This document shows positions 1 through 11,794 of a stretch of 64,000 bases of DNA, one piece after another (positions within the stretch are counted from its first letter, which is position 1; every line of letters begins with the position of its first letter). The notes beneath the pieces are model-generated. The model was given only the letters and a program-made list of their open reading frames with translations. It did no database searches and was not told the DNA's origin. Source of the stretch: Anaeramoeba flamelloides (Eukaryota; Metamonada; Anaeramoebidae); NCBI GenBank assembly GCA_027625915.1, contig JANTQA010000060.1:1798001-1862000 (forward strand). The letters run 5' to 3'. The position numbers and the translations under genes were made by a program.

Positions 1-249
1 AAATTTTGAATTTTAACATAATTTTTGAACCTTTTTTTGGAAAGATGAATGAAAATTGTTTTCAATTTATTTTACAACAAAAGTATTTAACAATTTGTCT
101 ACCTTAAAGACTTTTATTTTTTAAATACAAATTATTTAAATATATTAATTTTGTTAACTTACTAAAGAGGAATAAGACAGAACTGTTTTAATTGAACTAT
201 ATATTTTTAAATCGCAAAGAGAAAAAATTTCAAATTATTTCTCTACAGT

Positions 250-735
250 TATCAAAATAATGCGTACACAAAGACTATAATCCAAGTTTCAAAATATTAT
301 CCGTGTTTTTGCTTCTTGTACCAAGGTAACATTCAATGTACTACCAAATCGTATCATTAAGTTCAAATAATTTAGAAAGTAAAGGTTGGTTATTTTGTGT
401 AAAATTTAAATTATTCATTCAAATAGTCTAAAAATTTTCTATAATATTGACAATTTTTATGAATTTTTTATTTTTTTGATGATAAAAATTATCTCTTAAA
501 AAATTATTCTATTTTTTGAGATAAATTGTACAATTTGATCCTTCATTATTAGAATTTCTTTTTAAATAATAGAACTTCAAGAAACCAATACCATATTTTT
601 TAGGGTTTTTTATCAGTTTCTTTGATTGGTTAATGTATAGGTTTTCTATAACAAAAAAATAGACTTTTTATTTTGAAACACACAGTAAATTTTTTTGCAC
701 GCTTTATTTTGACTCTAATATTTTCCTTTTTTTGA
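250..735. repeat. Interspersed repeat, copy 1 (family G)
   Basis: About 480 bases align by eye, same orientation, with 19835-20310. Shared landmarks in order include TTTTGTGTAAAATTTAAATTA, a stretch ending TTTGATCCTT, ATAATAGAA, AGAAACCAATA, and TTTGATT followed by GTTAATGTATA. Divergence is substantial with many small indels, so the copies are old. No coding capacity is visible. The flanks 1-249 and 736-1406 hold nothing I can name; a short minus-strand reading frame at 1065-1292 has no recognisable domain. Confidence 0.6.
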
Positions 736-1406
736 AATAAAAAGAATTCCAAAGAAATTAATTCTGAGTTGTCATCTCGATTTATTTGGTTTAGCACTTT
801 TATCTGAGATATTTTCTTGAAAATAAATTGGTGGTATTAAGTACCTTAAATTAACATTAGATTTCAGAATAATTGAAAAACGGAAAAATTAAATGAAATT
901 TTAATCCCATTTAAATTTCAAATACCCAAAAAGTTTAATTCTTTTTCATTTGGTAAACTGCCTCTCAGTTATTGGAGTAGGCCCATTCTTAAAAAGATAT
1001 AAAGGAAACAAAACAAAAAATCAGTAAACATATAGATTTTTTTTTGCAATTAATTATCTTTTTTCTAATTTTTTTTTCTATCGGACAACTTACCGAAATT
1101 TAGCACCTTTCTGATGATCCCGATTTTACCCAAAAAAAGTTTTTTAGGATAAAGTAATTTCAAACAAACCAAATTGTCACAAGACAAATAAATTTTAACA
1201 AGGACATGGTGTCGAGTTATAAATCCACAAATTGAAATTTTACTGGAAAAAAATGTTTTTGTGACTGTGATTAACGAAACAAAAAACCTCATATTCCCAT
1301 CACAAATATTAACTTGCTGTTTAAAAAGATGAACTTTATGAGAAAGTCTGTAAAAGTATAAGTATTAACTATTTTTTTTTAATTTGTTTTAAGTTTTGGT
1401 TTTTAA

Positions 1407-1692
1407 ATGGCATACCGCTCATTTGTTCCATTTGATTATGACAAATTCAGCTCTTTGTTTGACATCAGCTCTTTTGCTGAGCCTAACCATTCTCCAGCAT
1501 TTCATAAACCATACTCTTCGCCTTACTCTGACTTTGGATATGAATTGCTTCAACCCGGTTCAGAAGATGAGTTAATTCCAAAAACTTTCAAACACAAACC
1601 AAGATCGAAATTTCGATCGAAATTCAGATCAAAAAAAAAACGTAAAAAAAACAAGAACCGTGAAAATTATTTCCAACACCTCCCTGACGAAA
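1407..1692 (+). CDS. Probable first exon of F-box/TMEM185-like gene
   Basis: A 95-codon open stretch starts at an ATG and ends with the residues HLPDE, the opening of an F-box, followed by one base and a donor (A|GTAAAT, phase 1). Before that lie a Ser/Pro/Tyr-rich segment and a basic Arg/Lys cluster (residues about 66-84). Reading on past the donor gives only a poly-lysine tail from an A-run. The exon at 6235 starts in phase 1 with exactly the missing part of an F-box. The F-box gene at 50.5 kb has an intron at the same codon (LPDE|) in the same phase. I therefore infer that this exon joins 6235-7709 across a 4.5 kb intron. Alternatives: a separate small gene using the acceptor at 1843 (about 100 aa), or an orphan exon. 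Confidence 0.5.
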
Positions 1693-4600
1693 GTAAATCT
1701 TTCATTTTTTATTTTTTTCAAATAAGAATAAATTTTGGTGCTCTAGTTGTACTAAAAATAAAAAAAAAAAAAAAAAAAAAAAAGAAATTTTGAAGTTTGG
1801 TTACAACAAAAATTTTGATTATTTCTCTTTGTTTTTCCAACAGAAAATTTCAAAAAATAAGAATGCAAATTACCAAATAAAAAAAAAAACAAATTAAAAT
1901 TTAATTCCGTTTGGTAAAAGAAAATTAAAATTTTTTCTTTTTATGAACCAATTTTATCATTGGTGTGAATCGAAAATCCCAAGATCCACCTGAAATTCTA
2001 AATGGATCACTTTTTCGAATGAACCAAATTGTTGTTTCAAAATAAGAAGGGAAAAGAATGCTGACTAACTCTAAAATTTCAGGAATCGTGGTTTACAAAA
2101 GCACAAACAAAAAAGTTTTTAAAAAGCACACTCAAAAGGTGTAACAACTCCACACCCGACACAACTGTTTTCAATCTTATTAAAAAATTTTTTTCAACAC
2201 CTATTACTGGACCACTTTATCAATTTCTACTTTTTTAAAAAAAAAAGTTGTCTTTTGGAATCAATTTTTTAAAAATTAAAAGAATAACTCGTACTATTCC
2301 AAAATAAATGTAAGAGTGAAAAAAAGAGAATTTGTATAATTTTTTAAATCAATGTCTTTTCATTTAATTGTACCACTCCTGAAAAAAATTGCCAAATCGA
2401 TTTTAATTGTAAAATAAAAAAAGGAAAACTTTTGCAAATATTTTTTTCTTATTTTTACGCTGATCAATAAATCTATCTAAAATTGAAATTGCTCAAACTG
2501 AAATAATACCTGCTATTATCCTCTTAAACCCAATTTCACCGGGATAAAAGAATCAGAGCAACAAAAAATCCCAAAAAAGCCAATTTTACTAATGTTTACA
2601 ATTAAATCTCAAATTTGGAAAAATGAGTTTACTTAAATTTTGGTTTCATGTGATGTTTTGGATTCTATTTTAATCTAAAGAATCAAATTAAACTCTAGTT
2701 TATAATTATCTTTTATTGGATGTGTTACTTTTGACTTCAAGAAATATTTTATTACATACTGTTATTTTCCAATTAATAAACGAAAATTTTTATTTCCAGT
2801 TCCAAAATGAATATTAATTATTACTACTAGAACCAAATCAGCAGAGTAAAAATTTTGTATTAGAGTTATCTCGGGAAGTTTAGTTTATTGCCTAAAAAGA
2901 TCATTTCTAAACGATGTTGTAAAGATCTTTGGATTTTTCTTCAACTTATAAACTAGAAAAATATTTTGGAATGTGAACTAAAAATTTTCATTTTTTAATT
3001 GGAAAATAAGAGTATTCGCACAATCAAAGAAATCTCAGAAACCACATAAATCACAAAAATTACAAAAATCACATCAAACACAAAAATCACAGAAACAAGC
3101 CAGATCGGAATTTTTCTCTTTTTATATTTTTTTTCTAAAGTCCTATTTTTTCCATTTAATTTTTTATGTAACTCATTACTGTGATTATACAAATATAATT
3201 TTTTTACAATTATGTTTTCAACATTTTATTTTTATTTGTCAAAGAGATTAAGCAATAATTTTTCAAAAACAAATAAAAATATTTTCAATTAGTTCAAGTT
3301 GCCATTAATCCAATAAGAAATTAAAATAACTTTTCTTAAAAACAATATTTCTTATGGAATGAATTTCCAAGTTTTATTAAAACAAAAAAAGCAAACAATA
3401 ATAATTATATTTAGTTTATTTGAAGTGAAATATATTTAAAAAAAACTCTTTTTTATTTGGGTATTTTTATTTTCATCACTTCATTAACTTGATTTTTGAC
3501 AGTATTTTTCCCGAGAGCATTTAAAATCAAATTTAAAGGAACTTCACTTATTATAATAACATATTTAACGTTCATTATAATCTTCGAGGGTGATAGTTTT
3601 GTTAATAATGTTTTCAAACAGTTAAAACTCAGATCCATTTTTGGTTAAAGAAAAATACTATTTATGAAATACATTATTCTTCCAAACAGGAGACATATAT
3701 TAAAAAAAATAATAATAATAACTCATTTTTTCAATTGAATTATTATTTCTTTTAAGGATCTTGTCATTTACCATGAATTTGCTCCATACTCAAGGAGTAA
3801 CTTAAAACTTTAAAAGAATTCTCATTTTACAAATTATCAAATTTTAAAAAAAAAAAATCAATTGTTTCTTTTTTTAAATTACCAAAGGGTTAAATTTCTT
3901 CAATTTAAAACAAATTATTTTCTAAAAGTACACAATCAATTTAATTCGATTTAATTTAATTTGTTGTTCTTTTCTAACCCTCTATATTTGAAAAAGTAAG
4001 GATTTTGTAACATTCTTTCGAGAAAAAAATAACTCATTTGAGAATAAAGGAAAAAAATGTAAAAAAAAATCACCAAGATCTCAAAAAGCGCCAATGAGAG
4101 ACTTCAAAACCAACACAGTTGTTTATAAAATTATATATTCTAACCATTCAAATTGGAAATTTAGTACCGCTCTTTTGCCCTTCTTTAAAAAAATTTCCTC
4201 TTTTTTGATTGTTGATTTTTGGAGATCGATCACGCTTCGCAGGTTGGTTAGTTTTGATTGTTATTAGACACTCATAAAAATTACAAAAATTTTTTTTTTC
4301 CATTTCAGAAAATTATTTTTAATTTGAATGACTCGACCCTTAAATTTGTTTTTAATTAGACATCATTTGTATTTTGTGTACTTATATATATATAGAGAGA
4401 GTTAATTGTCATCAAACTGTATTGAAATACCTAATACTTTTATTATTAAAAAATAATAGTAAAAAAATTAATCAAAAAAATATCAAAATTTGAAATTTTT
4501 TAGCATTTTTCCACCATTTTCTCTTCAAAAATCAAAATTAAAATCAACATTTTCTTTTAAAGTTTTATTAATCTTGAGCATCTGTTAGGAGATTATAACC

Positions 4601-6234
4601 AACAATAATTACTTAACATTTGTTGATAGTTAATCCTTCGGTAGTTGTTTTAGAAAATTATTTAATAAGAAGAAAAAGATAAACATTACATTTTTAAATT
4701 ATAAAATTTTATTTTTTGATATTTGATCACGATTTAATCAAAGATCGAAGAAAGGAACTTTATAATAATAATATTAAAACATATTACCATGATTATTTCA
4801 GATTTTTATAAAATTTTAAAAAAATATTCATTCGAAAATACTCTTTTAATGAAATTATTAATTAAAAAAATTATCTTTTTTTCATCTGATTCCTTTATTT
4901 CCAAAATTTAAAAAGAATCTTTCTTCTTAATTTAGTTCACAAAATATTAAACTAAGGTATTTTCAATATAATGGGTCATTTTATTTTACATTTCATAAAA
5001 AATCCTCTTTGTTAGTGGAGTAATCATCAATTGACAATACTAAATAGAGTGAAAATATTAATAACGATTAAATCAACAGTATCTATGGTATTTATTTCAA
5101 AATATTTTGATCGAAAATATTTCCAAAAATTAAAAAAAAAAAGGAACTTTTTTTTGGACAAAACAATATATGACTAATTTCAATAAAAAAAGCGCAACAT
5201 ATGACAAGGATAAAAATGATTTTTTAAACAATAAAATACACCTTATATGCTTTCCATTTCCTTGGAAGTATTGTCAAGATTAAACCTCTTAGGAAAACGA
5301 TTTTTTCAATCAAAAACTGAAAAAAATAAATAGTACTTTTCACCCTTGAAAAATATCATTTAAAATGGAGATCAGAAATTTTCATATCTTTTTCTTAATA
5401 ACACACTTCCAAACAAAATTAATTATTCTTAAGGATCAATTAATGATTGTTAATAATTTTATATATTTAAATACGTTTTATGAAGATTGAGTTTAAGAAA
5501 GATGTTTTAAAAATAAATTTGGCCCACTTTTTTGGAAATAGCCAAACCAAAAATAGAAAAAAAAAAAGTTCATTTGTTTTTTTCAATACAATAAAGAAGT
5601 AATTTTCTTCCAAAAATGGAATTTATTGGTAATCTAAAAATGAATCCTTTTCCTATCTATTAAAATCTTTAAATAATCATGGAAAATTGGAATTATTTTC
5701 TAATTAACTCTAAAGTAAAAAGGTATGGCAATAATTTCAATTTTAAATACGAACTGTAAGTCAAATTCTGAATAATTTAAACTTTAAAAACTATCGTTAA
5801 CTCTAAATATTGTTTTATAGAGTTAATAATTCAAAAGTTTGATAATAACTTTTAAAATAACTCACATTTGTTAAAACTTTAAAATTCCCAATTAACCTTT
5901 AATTGGTATTTCGAAACATTTTTTTTTTTCATTTAGAACTCTCAACAATTTGTTTCAAACCTTTTCTTTGATTTCTTTTTCAATTATTCTTCCTGAAATA
6001 AAAAAAATCAGTTTTTTATTTTACCAAGATCCCTACTTTTTTTTAATTCCTAAAAATAGTTCTCTAAAAGTTTGTCAACTGTTTTCTAGACAATTTTGAA
6101 AAACTTTTTTGATCATACTTTTTTAAAATGGATAGTGTCATAAAAATTCAAAATTTTATATTTATCTAATTTTTTATTATTTCTTTTTCTACCCCAATTT
6201 TTTATCAAAAAAAAACAACTTAAATTTGAAACAG
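1693..6234 (+). other. Inferred 4.5 kb intron, no other gene seen
   Basis: This stretch lies between a GTAAAT donor at 1693 and an ACAG acceptor ending at 6234. It holds one intact copy of the family A inverted-repeat element (2757-3014), many A/T runs and only short frames without domains (for example minus 2995-3192, which overlaps the end of that element, and minus 3453-3638). If the two flanking exons are not joined, this is simply intergenic DNA, and a very short alternative first exon (ATG GAT A|GT near 6128) could serve the downstream gene. Confidence 0.45.
2757..3014. mobile_element. MITE family A, copy 1 (258 bp, TA-flanked)
   Basis: Terminal inverted repeats of about 36 bases start TACTGTTATTTTCC on the left and, reverse-complemented, TACTCTTATTTTCC on the right, then continue through AATTAAxAAAxGAAAATTTTTA. 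The outermost TA on both sides fits a TA target duplication, as in Tc1/mariner-type elements. Two further full-length copies lie at 37048-37304 (inverted) and 50705-50963. There is no coding capacity, so it would need a transposase supplied in trans. Confidence 0.85.
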
Positions 6235-7709
6235 TTTTATTACAAATTTATTCATATTTAGATAAACCTGTATATTTGGGATTTTGTTCATGTGTTTGCA
6301 AGCAATTTAATAGGGTTAGTAATGATTGGGCATTATGGACAAGCATATTAAAAAAGAATCAAAAATTATTAGATTTTGAAGAAATCCGTGTAAATTATTT
6401 CCAACCAACGCAACTTGTTGGTCGAATTGGGCTGGTTGAATATTTTCAAAATTGTAAGAAAATAAAAAATAAAAACCAAAACCAAAAAGAAGGGATAGAT
6501 TCCAAAAAAGAAAAAGAAAAGGAAAAAAAGAAGGAAAGAAAGAAAAAAAGGGAGGAAGATGAAGGGGGGCAGGATCAAGAAGAAGAAACGAGAATCGAAA
6601 AAACAAGAAAAGCTCCAATTAATTTAAATATAAAATTAGAGGCGAAAAAGGAAACCAAGGGGAAGATGAAAAGAGAGTTAACAAAAGAAAAGGAAAAAGA
6701 GAAAGAGAAAAGTAAAAAGAGAGAAAGAGAAAGAGAGAAAGAGAAAGAAAAAATTAGAAAAATTGGAATAAGAATCCAAAATAACCCAAAGCAAATTTTT
6801 GTTGAACAATTACAAAAAGTGAAGAAAGCACAAAAAGAGTCTACAAAAAGAAAAAAGGATCAAGATCGAAAAGACAAAATCGACAAAATAAAAAATACAT
6901 TATTTACCCCCAAAAAAATTTTTTTAATGTACACCATTGGGTTGCCATTTACCTTAATTGAAATTGGTCTAAAATTGGACAATATTTGGTTCCAATCCTG
7001 GCCATGGTTAATTGTCCTGATACCCTTCTTTTGCTGTTATGGGTTTATTCTGATCTCTTTATCAATACCAATGATTTTTAAATATTATAAGGAACTATTT
7101 TTACGGAGATTAGCGCAGTGCCTCTTCCTATTTTTTATTTTTCTATTCGGGCTGACTTTAAGAATTGACAATTTAGTCCGAATCAAATTCCTATATTTAT
7201 CGATACCGTTTATTTTGTTGATAATCACGTCAATATATAGCAATTTAAAAACTTATCAAGCGTTGTCGAACCGTTCACAAACTGAAAATATACCCAAGCA
7301 ATATCTCTTAATGCAACTGTCTTTATACTTTTTTTATAACCTCTTCCTGTTTGTGTTTTTATTATCATTCATATTGCTTTCTTTCAGAATTGACTTTAAT
7401 TTCCCAATAAGCTGGTCAGTAATATTTCTCCCGTTTTTAATTGGAGAAATCATTTCATTGGCAGGATTGTTTTTATCGTTTGTTTCCCTTTTCTTATGCT
7501 CAACCATATTTGGACCATCAGTCCTCGTTTGTTTAAGTGCCTTCATCATCGGGGGGCCATTCACAGTAATGTTTTTCTTTACATACTTAAATCTTATGGG
7601 CCTTAAAGCAATGTCGTGGATAACTGTTTTAACACCCTTGCTTCTCCCTTCAGTTTTTATTCTTCTTTTCTCATTGTATATAATGAGAAGAAAATATTGG
7701 AAAAATTAA
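6235..7709 (+). CDS. F-box / TMEM185-like multi-pass membrane protein, main exon
   Basis: The exon opens after an ACAG acceptor in phase 1 and reads ILLQIYSYLDKPVYLG, then CSCVCKQFN and a DWALW segment: the body of an F-box, whose usual role is to bind Skp1 in SCF ubiquitin ligases. A Lys/Glu/Arg-rich linker of about 150 residues follows. The C-terminal part has about nine hydrophobic segments. Three repeated motifs of the type (K/R)(L/I)D-x(n)-W-x-(I/V)(F/L)-x-P (LKLDNIWFQSWPW, LRIDNLVRIKFLYLSIPF, FRIDFNFPISWSVIFLPF) resemble the TMEM185 / transmembrane Fragile-X-F family. A start at the TTG at 6276 would cut the F-box in half, so I reject it. Joined to 1407-1692 the protein would be 586 aa. 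The F-box assignment is firm; TMEM185-like is probable; an ER or other endomembrane ubiquitin-ligase adaptor is inference. A paralogue lies at 49686-50507 (-). Confidence 0.75.
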
Positions 7710-8090
7710 TTAATTTTTTGTTTTTTTATTAATTTCTTCTTTTTATTCTTTAAATTCTTCTTCATCATCTTATACATTTCCTTATTTATATATAAATACT
7801 CTTTTTTTGATACATTTTTTTTTTTTTATGAAATAAATGAAATAATATCTAAAATTTTCATTTAATTTGTTATATAAATACAAAATCATTTTCAATTTTT
7901 GAATGAAAAAAAAAAAAAAAAAAATTTTTTTTTAAACTTTATGATTCAAATAAAAATATATATTCTATTTGTTTTACATTTTAAATTATTTTTTGATCAG
8001 AAATTATTTAACAATACGAAAAATTTTTTAAATTTAAATTAAAAATTGATTAGGATATCTTTAACGATCATGATATGTTCGGGTATAAAA
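7710..8090. other. AT-rich spacer, no feature seen
   Basis: This is the 3' flank of the membrane protein gene, with several long A and T runs. I see no gene or repeat boundary in it. Confidence 0.6.
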
Positions 8091-8094
8091 TTTT

Positions 8095-8660
8095 ATTTTT
8101 TTTATTTTTTTCCATTTTTTCACTGGCTGTAATTTTAGTTAGATTGAGAAGAGTTACAAAGGAAAAAGATCAAGTGATTACTTGCTAATACTATGCCACT
8201 GAAACACAAAAGTATGAGTAACTTGAAAATAAAAACGAAAAAGGAGAAGATGAAAATAATAGGGTTTTTTTTGCAAATAAAAAAGGATCAAAAGGTAATT
8301 CAAACAACAATACCCAAATGAACATCATGATCAATTATCAAATCAACCAAAAGTATGGTATTTGTAATTTTGGGAAGTCCTTTTAATTAAATTAGACATT
8401 ATTGATTTTTTTTTATTTTGATTTTTTACTAATTGCTTCTTCTAAACTCTTTTTAAATGTCTTTTCTTTTTTTTTTTTTTTCTTTTTCCTATTTTCTTTT
8501 CAATTTTTTGTTTTTGTTTTTTAAAACATTAAAAAAATTTTGGTCAGTCTTTTTTTGCTTGAAAAATATTGAAATCTATGATTTTATGCTTAAATTTCCA
8601 ATGAGAAAATTAAATTATAAGTAAAAGCACATCTAGAGTGTAATTTACACATCTCTAAAA
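8095..8660 (+). mobile_element. LINE-tailed non-autonomous element, copy 1
   Basis: The unit starts near CATTTTTTCACTGGCTG, carries the landmarks GAGTTACAAAG, TTACTTGCTAATACT and GTATGAGTAACTTGAAAATA, then ATGATCAATTATCAAATCAACC. It ends with the same tail as the LINE at 42349-42436 (GAAATCTATGATTTTA through GTGTAATTTACAC). Copies lie at 42455-43022 (full, with tail) and 26640-27060 (no recognisable tail). A non-coding unit sharing a LINE 3' end suggests a SINE-like parasite mobilised by that LINE; this is inference. No tRNA-type promoter box is convincing. Confidence 0.6.
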
Positions 8661-9049
8661 ATAAAACTATAATAAAAAAAAAATTTCTATTTTTTTGAAT
8701 TGATAATGATATTGTATTTCAACTATTTGAAATGACACTAATGATTATAATAATTTTAAAAAAGTAAGTTAAAAAAAATTATGTTTTTTTCAATTATTGA
8801 ATTTTTTTCATTGTGACGGAAGTAAAATAAACCAAAATTTCCAAAAATATTAGGATATTGTTCAAACAAGTTTTTTGGGAATCATAAAAAGAGTTTTACT
8901 AAGATATCATTTGAAAGAAAATTATATTCAAATATTGATTATCCAATATAATACGGATAAATTCTGAAAATTTCAATCCAATGGATTCAATATGGGCTCT
9001 CATAAAAAACACTATTTTTTAATAGAATTACTGAAAATTGCTTTTTATC

Positions 9050-9378
9050 TTTTTTTCTGAATATACTTTTCTCTGAAATTTTAAATTTTGACTATTTCTC
9101 TATAAGATATCTGTGTTTTTTTTTTAAAATTAAATATTATTTTTTCTCTCAAATTGGATTCACATTTTAATAATTCATAAATTATATCAGTTAAGACTCC
9201 TAGTTTTCGTTTTGCCAGAAAATCAGAAATAAAAAAAAAAAAAAAAAATCTTTTAGAATCATTTTATAATATATTGATAATTACATCATAAATGAAAATA
9301 ATATTTTTACTTGTTTTTCATTTTTAGTTTTAAAATTGAGTAACAAATTCCAACTTATTGTTTTATAAACTCAATTAG

Positions 9379-9413
<35 letters not shown>

Positions 9414-10560
9414 GATTTAACTAAAAATTATAATCATTATAAGTAAATGGATCATATCTATTGTTTCAATTTTCAAATTTTTAAATTAAAGAATTACATT
9501 ATAATTTTATGTGGTGCTAATAGCTTAACATAAAATAGTAGTTTTTTGACCTTGATAAATTTTTTTCATGATTTCTCAATGTTTTTAAAAAAGAAAGACT
9601 CTTAAAATGAATTTTAAACATTTCTAATTATAAGCAATAATTTTGAAATAGATTCAATTCTTGTATTTTTTTGTTAATGGTTTATCTCAAATAGATTTAT
9701 TACCCCTAAAAAATCAAAGGGGGTAAAATAAACTCAAAAATAAAATTTATTTTATTATAGTAGATAATTTATTTAGAATTATTCTAATTTATGGATGATT
9801 GAAACGATCAGAAATAAAAAAAAAAACTCATATTAATAATTGGAAATAAAATATGTACAATAATTAAAAAAGTGAAAAAACGTCTTTTATAGATCAAAAA
9901 CGTTAGAAAAAAGTAAATAATAATGTCTTAAGGTGAAATGTCAAGAATTTATAAATAAATATGCAAATAAATATAAATATTTTTTTTTTTTTTTATTTTT
10001 CCATTTTCTAACCTTTCTTTTTGTCTTCCTATTTTTTTAGATGAAAAAAAATTTTTTTTTTATTAATTTAATGTATCACGTATTTAAAGTGGGCTAACAG
10101 TGTATTTATATCCAAAAACCATAATTAATTAACAAAGAAATCTATTAATTTTGAATATGAAGTTCGGAGATATACTCTATTTCATGTTCTGTCATATCAA
10201 GTTTTACAAAAACCTGGTATTATTATGATGGTGATCTAAAATTTTTCCACAAAAATAATTAGAAACAACCCATTCTACACTTTCAAGACTTGGGGTACAA
10301 ATAATACTTTAAATTCATTTTTTTTTATTTTTTTTTCTATTATTCATAGTCATATTCATTTCTGTTTTTCTTTCTGTTTTTCTTTCTGTTTTTCTATTTT
10401 TAATTAAAAAAAACATTATTTTTTTTTTTAAAGAAAAAATATTCAATGAATTTAAATCTTTAATATATTGTGAATAATTGAAAAAACTCTAAATAAATTT
10501 TAGATTTTCAGACAAACAAGAGGAATTTTTATGAATTACCACACTTTATTAAAATAAAAA
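9050..10560. repeat. Diverged inverted duplicate of 27490-28870
   Basis: Collinear blocks match the reverse complement of 27490-28870. Near 9145-9380: CTCAAATTGGAT, ACATTTTAATAATTCAT and CTAGTTTTCGTTTT. Near 9445: AAGTAAATGGATC. Near 9745: ACTCAAAAATAAAATTTATTT, with GATTGAAACGATC further on. Near 10190-10400: ACCTGGTATTATTATGATG and CAAGACTTGGGG. The block is therefore at least 1.4 kb in two opposite-facing copies. The other copy contains an 85-codon frame (28039-28296) that is not conserved here. I see no domain, so the element type is unknown. A 30-base AT repeat at 9382-9411 sits inside. Confidence 0.65.
9382..9411. repeat. AT dinucleotide microsatellite
   Basis: About 15 uninterrupted AT units. 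Similar runs occur near 26262-26279, 26450-26482, 34248-34275, 40776-40791, 45250-45272, 61252-61278 and 61354-61378. Confidence 0.9.
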
Positions 10561-11372
10561 ATATCACAGTTTTTTTCGACTATCACAATTAAATAAACTT
10601 TTAACATGAATTGAATTACTTTAACATACATTGATTAGATAATTCATTAAATTTGAGTAATATTTGTTTGGTTTTTTGATCATTTTTATTTTTAATTGAT
10701 CTTCAAAAAAAAATACAAGATTTGAGTTTGAACAAGATATTTAAAAAATAATAGTTTGAAGGATTTTTTTTAAATTTTTGGGAGATTCTAGAACCTATCA
10801 TTACAAATATTATTTTCAAAAAAATATAATGTATTTTAATTTTGGTGGATGTTTTAATGTTGCTACTCCTTTAATTAGAATTTATTGAGAATTTTTAGAG
10901 ATGAAAAGAATATGAATATTTGAATAATAAATGGGAAAAAAAGTGAACTTGATTTTCCTTTTTCTATGACAAAAAAAAAAAATGGTTTTCAAGAAATAGA
11001 TGAAAATAAGAGTAAACAATTATTTGTTTTGAACTTTTTTATTGTTCTTATTGGGTATCACTAATAATCCAAAATCAAAACCAGATTTCTTTAATATTAA
11101 AAAAGATATGTCAACCGATAATTAATTCACTTTTTAAATTTCAAATATAAGCTGAGAGTCTTCAAAGGAAAAATCCCTTTATTCTAGAGAAAACCATTTC
11201 TAAACATATTACTCAAGTCTAATTTCATTTTGTATTAAAAACATTCAACCCTTATTTTCAAAAAACTCAAATTTTGATTCATTTTTTTTACAGCTTTGTC
11301 AGAAACAAAAAACGAAAAATATTTTCTAATAAACATAAAACAAAAGAATCTGAAAATTTGTAAAGAAATCTA
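10561..11372. other. AT-rich 5' flank of FANCL, no feature seen
   Basis: No gene, element boundary or RNA gene is recognisable. It may carry the FANCL promoter, but no defined element can be named. Confidence 0.5.
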
Positions 11373-11762
11373 ATGCAAAGTCGTTCCATTGTTGATTTAT
11401 TTCCATTACTATTACCTGAAAACACTGAATGCACAGCTTATTCTGGTTTTATTCAGATAGGATCTGAAGAATTTACTCTGCGTGTCAGTTTAATTAATGG
11501 CCCACCTGTTGAGATCTCGAGTTGTAGTGGTCTTTCTGACTTGCTTCACCAAATAGATTTTGTTGCCAAAGATCGGTTATTAAGATCCACAAGCATCGAA
11601 TCGTTTTTGATTGAATTACATGATTTACTCACACAGCTATATCAGCCAACCAATCTCTATAAGCAAAATACGTCCAAGTCTTCAGGCGATCAGCTGGTAA
11701 TAAATACGAACACCGAAGGCTCAAATACCATTGAGACGTCTGAACAACAAACAAACCAAACA

Positions 11763-11794
<32 letters not shown>

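Noticed and set aside
1693-1793. C-terminal extension ending in poly-lysine on the 1407 frame
   Set aside because: It is translation of a long A run beyond a good GTAAAT donor; not credible protein.
6276-7709. Membrane protein starting at 6276
   Set aside because: The codon is TTG, and starting there removes the first half of the F-box. An acceptor at 6234 with in-phase F-box sequence is better.
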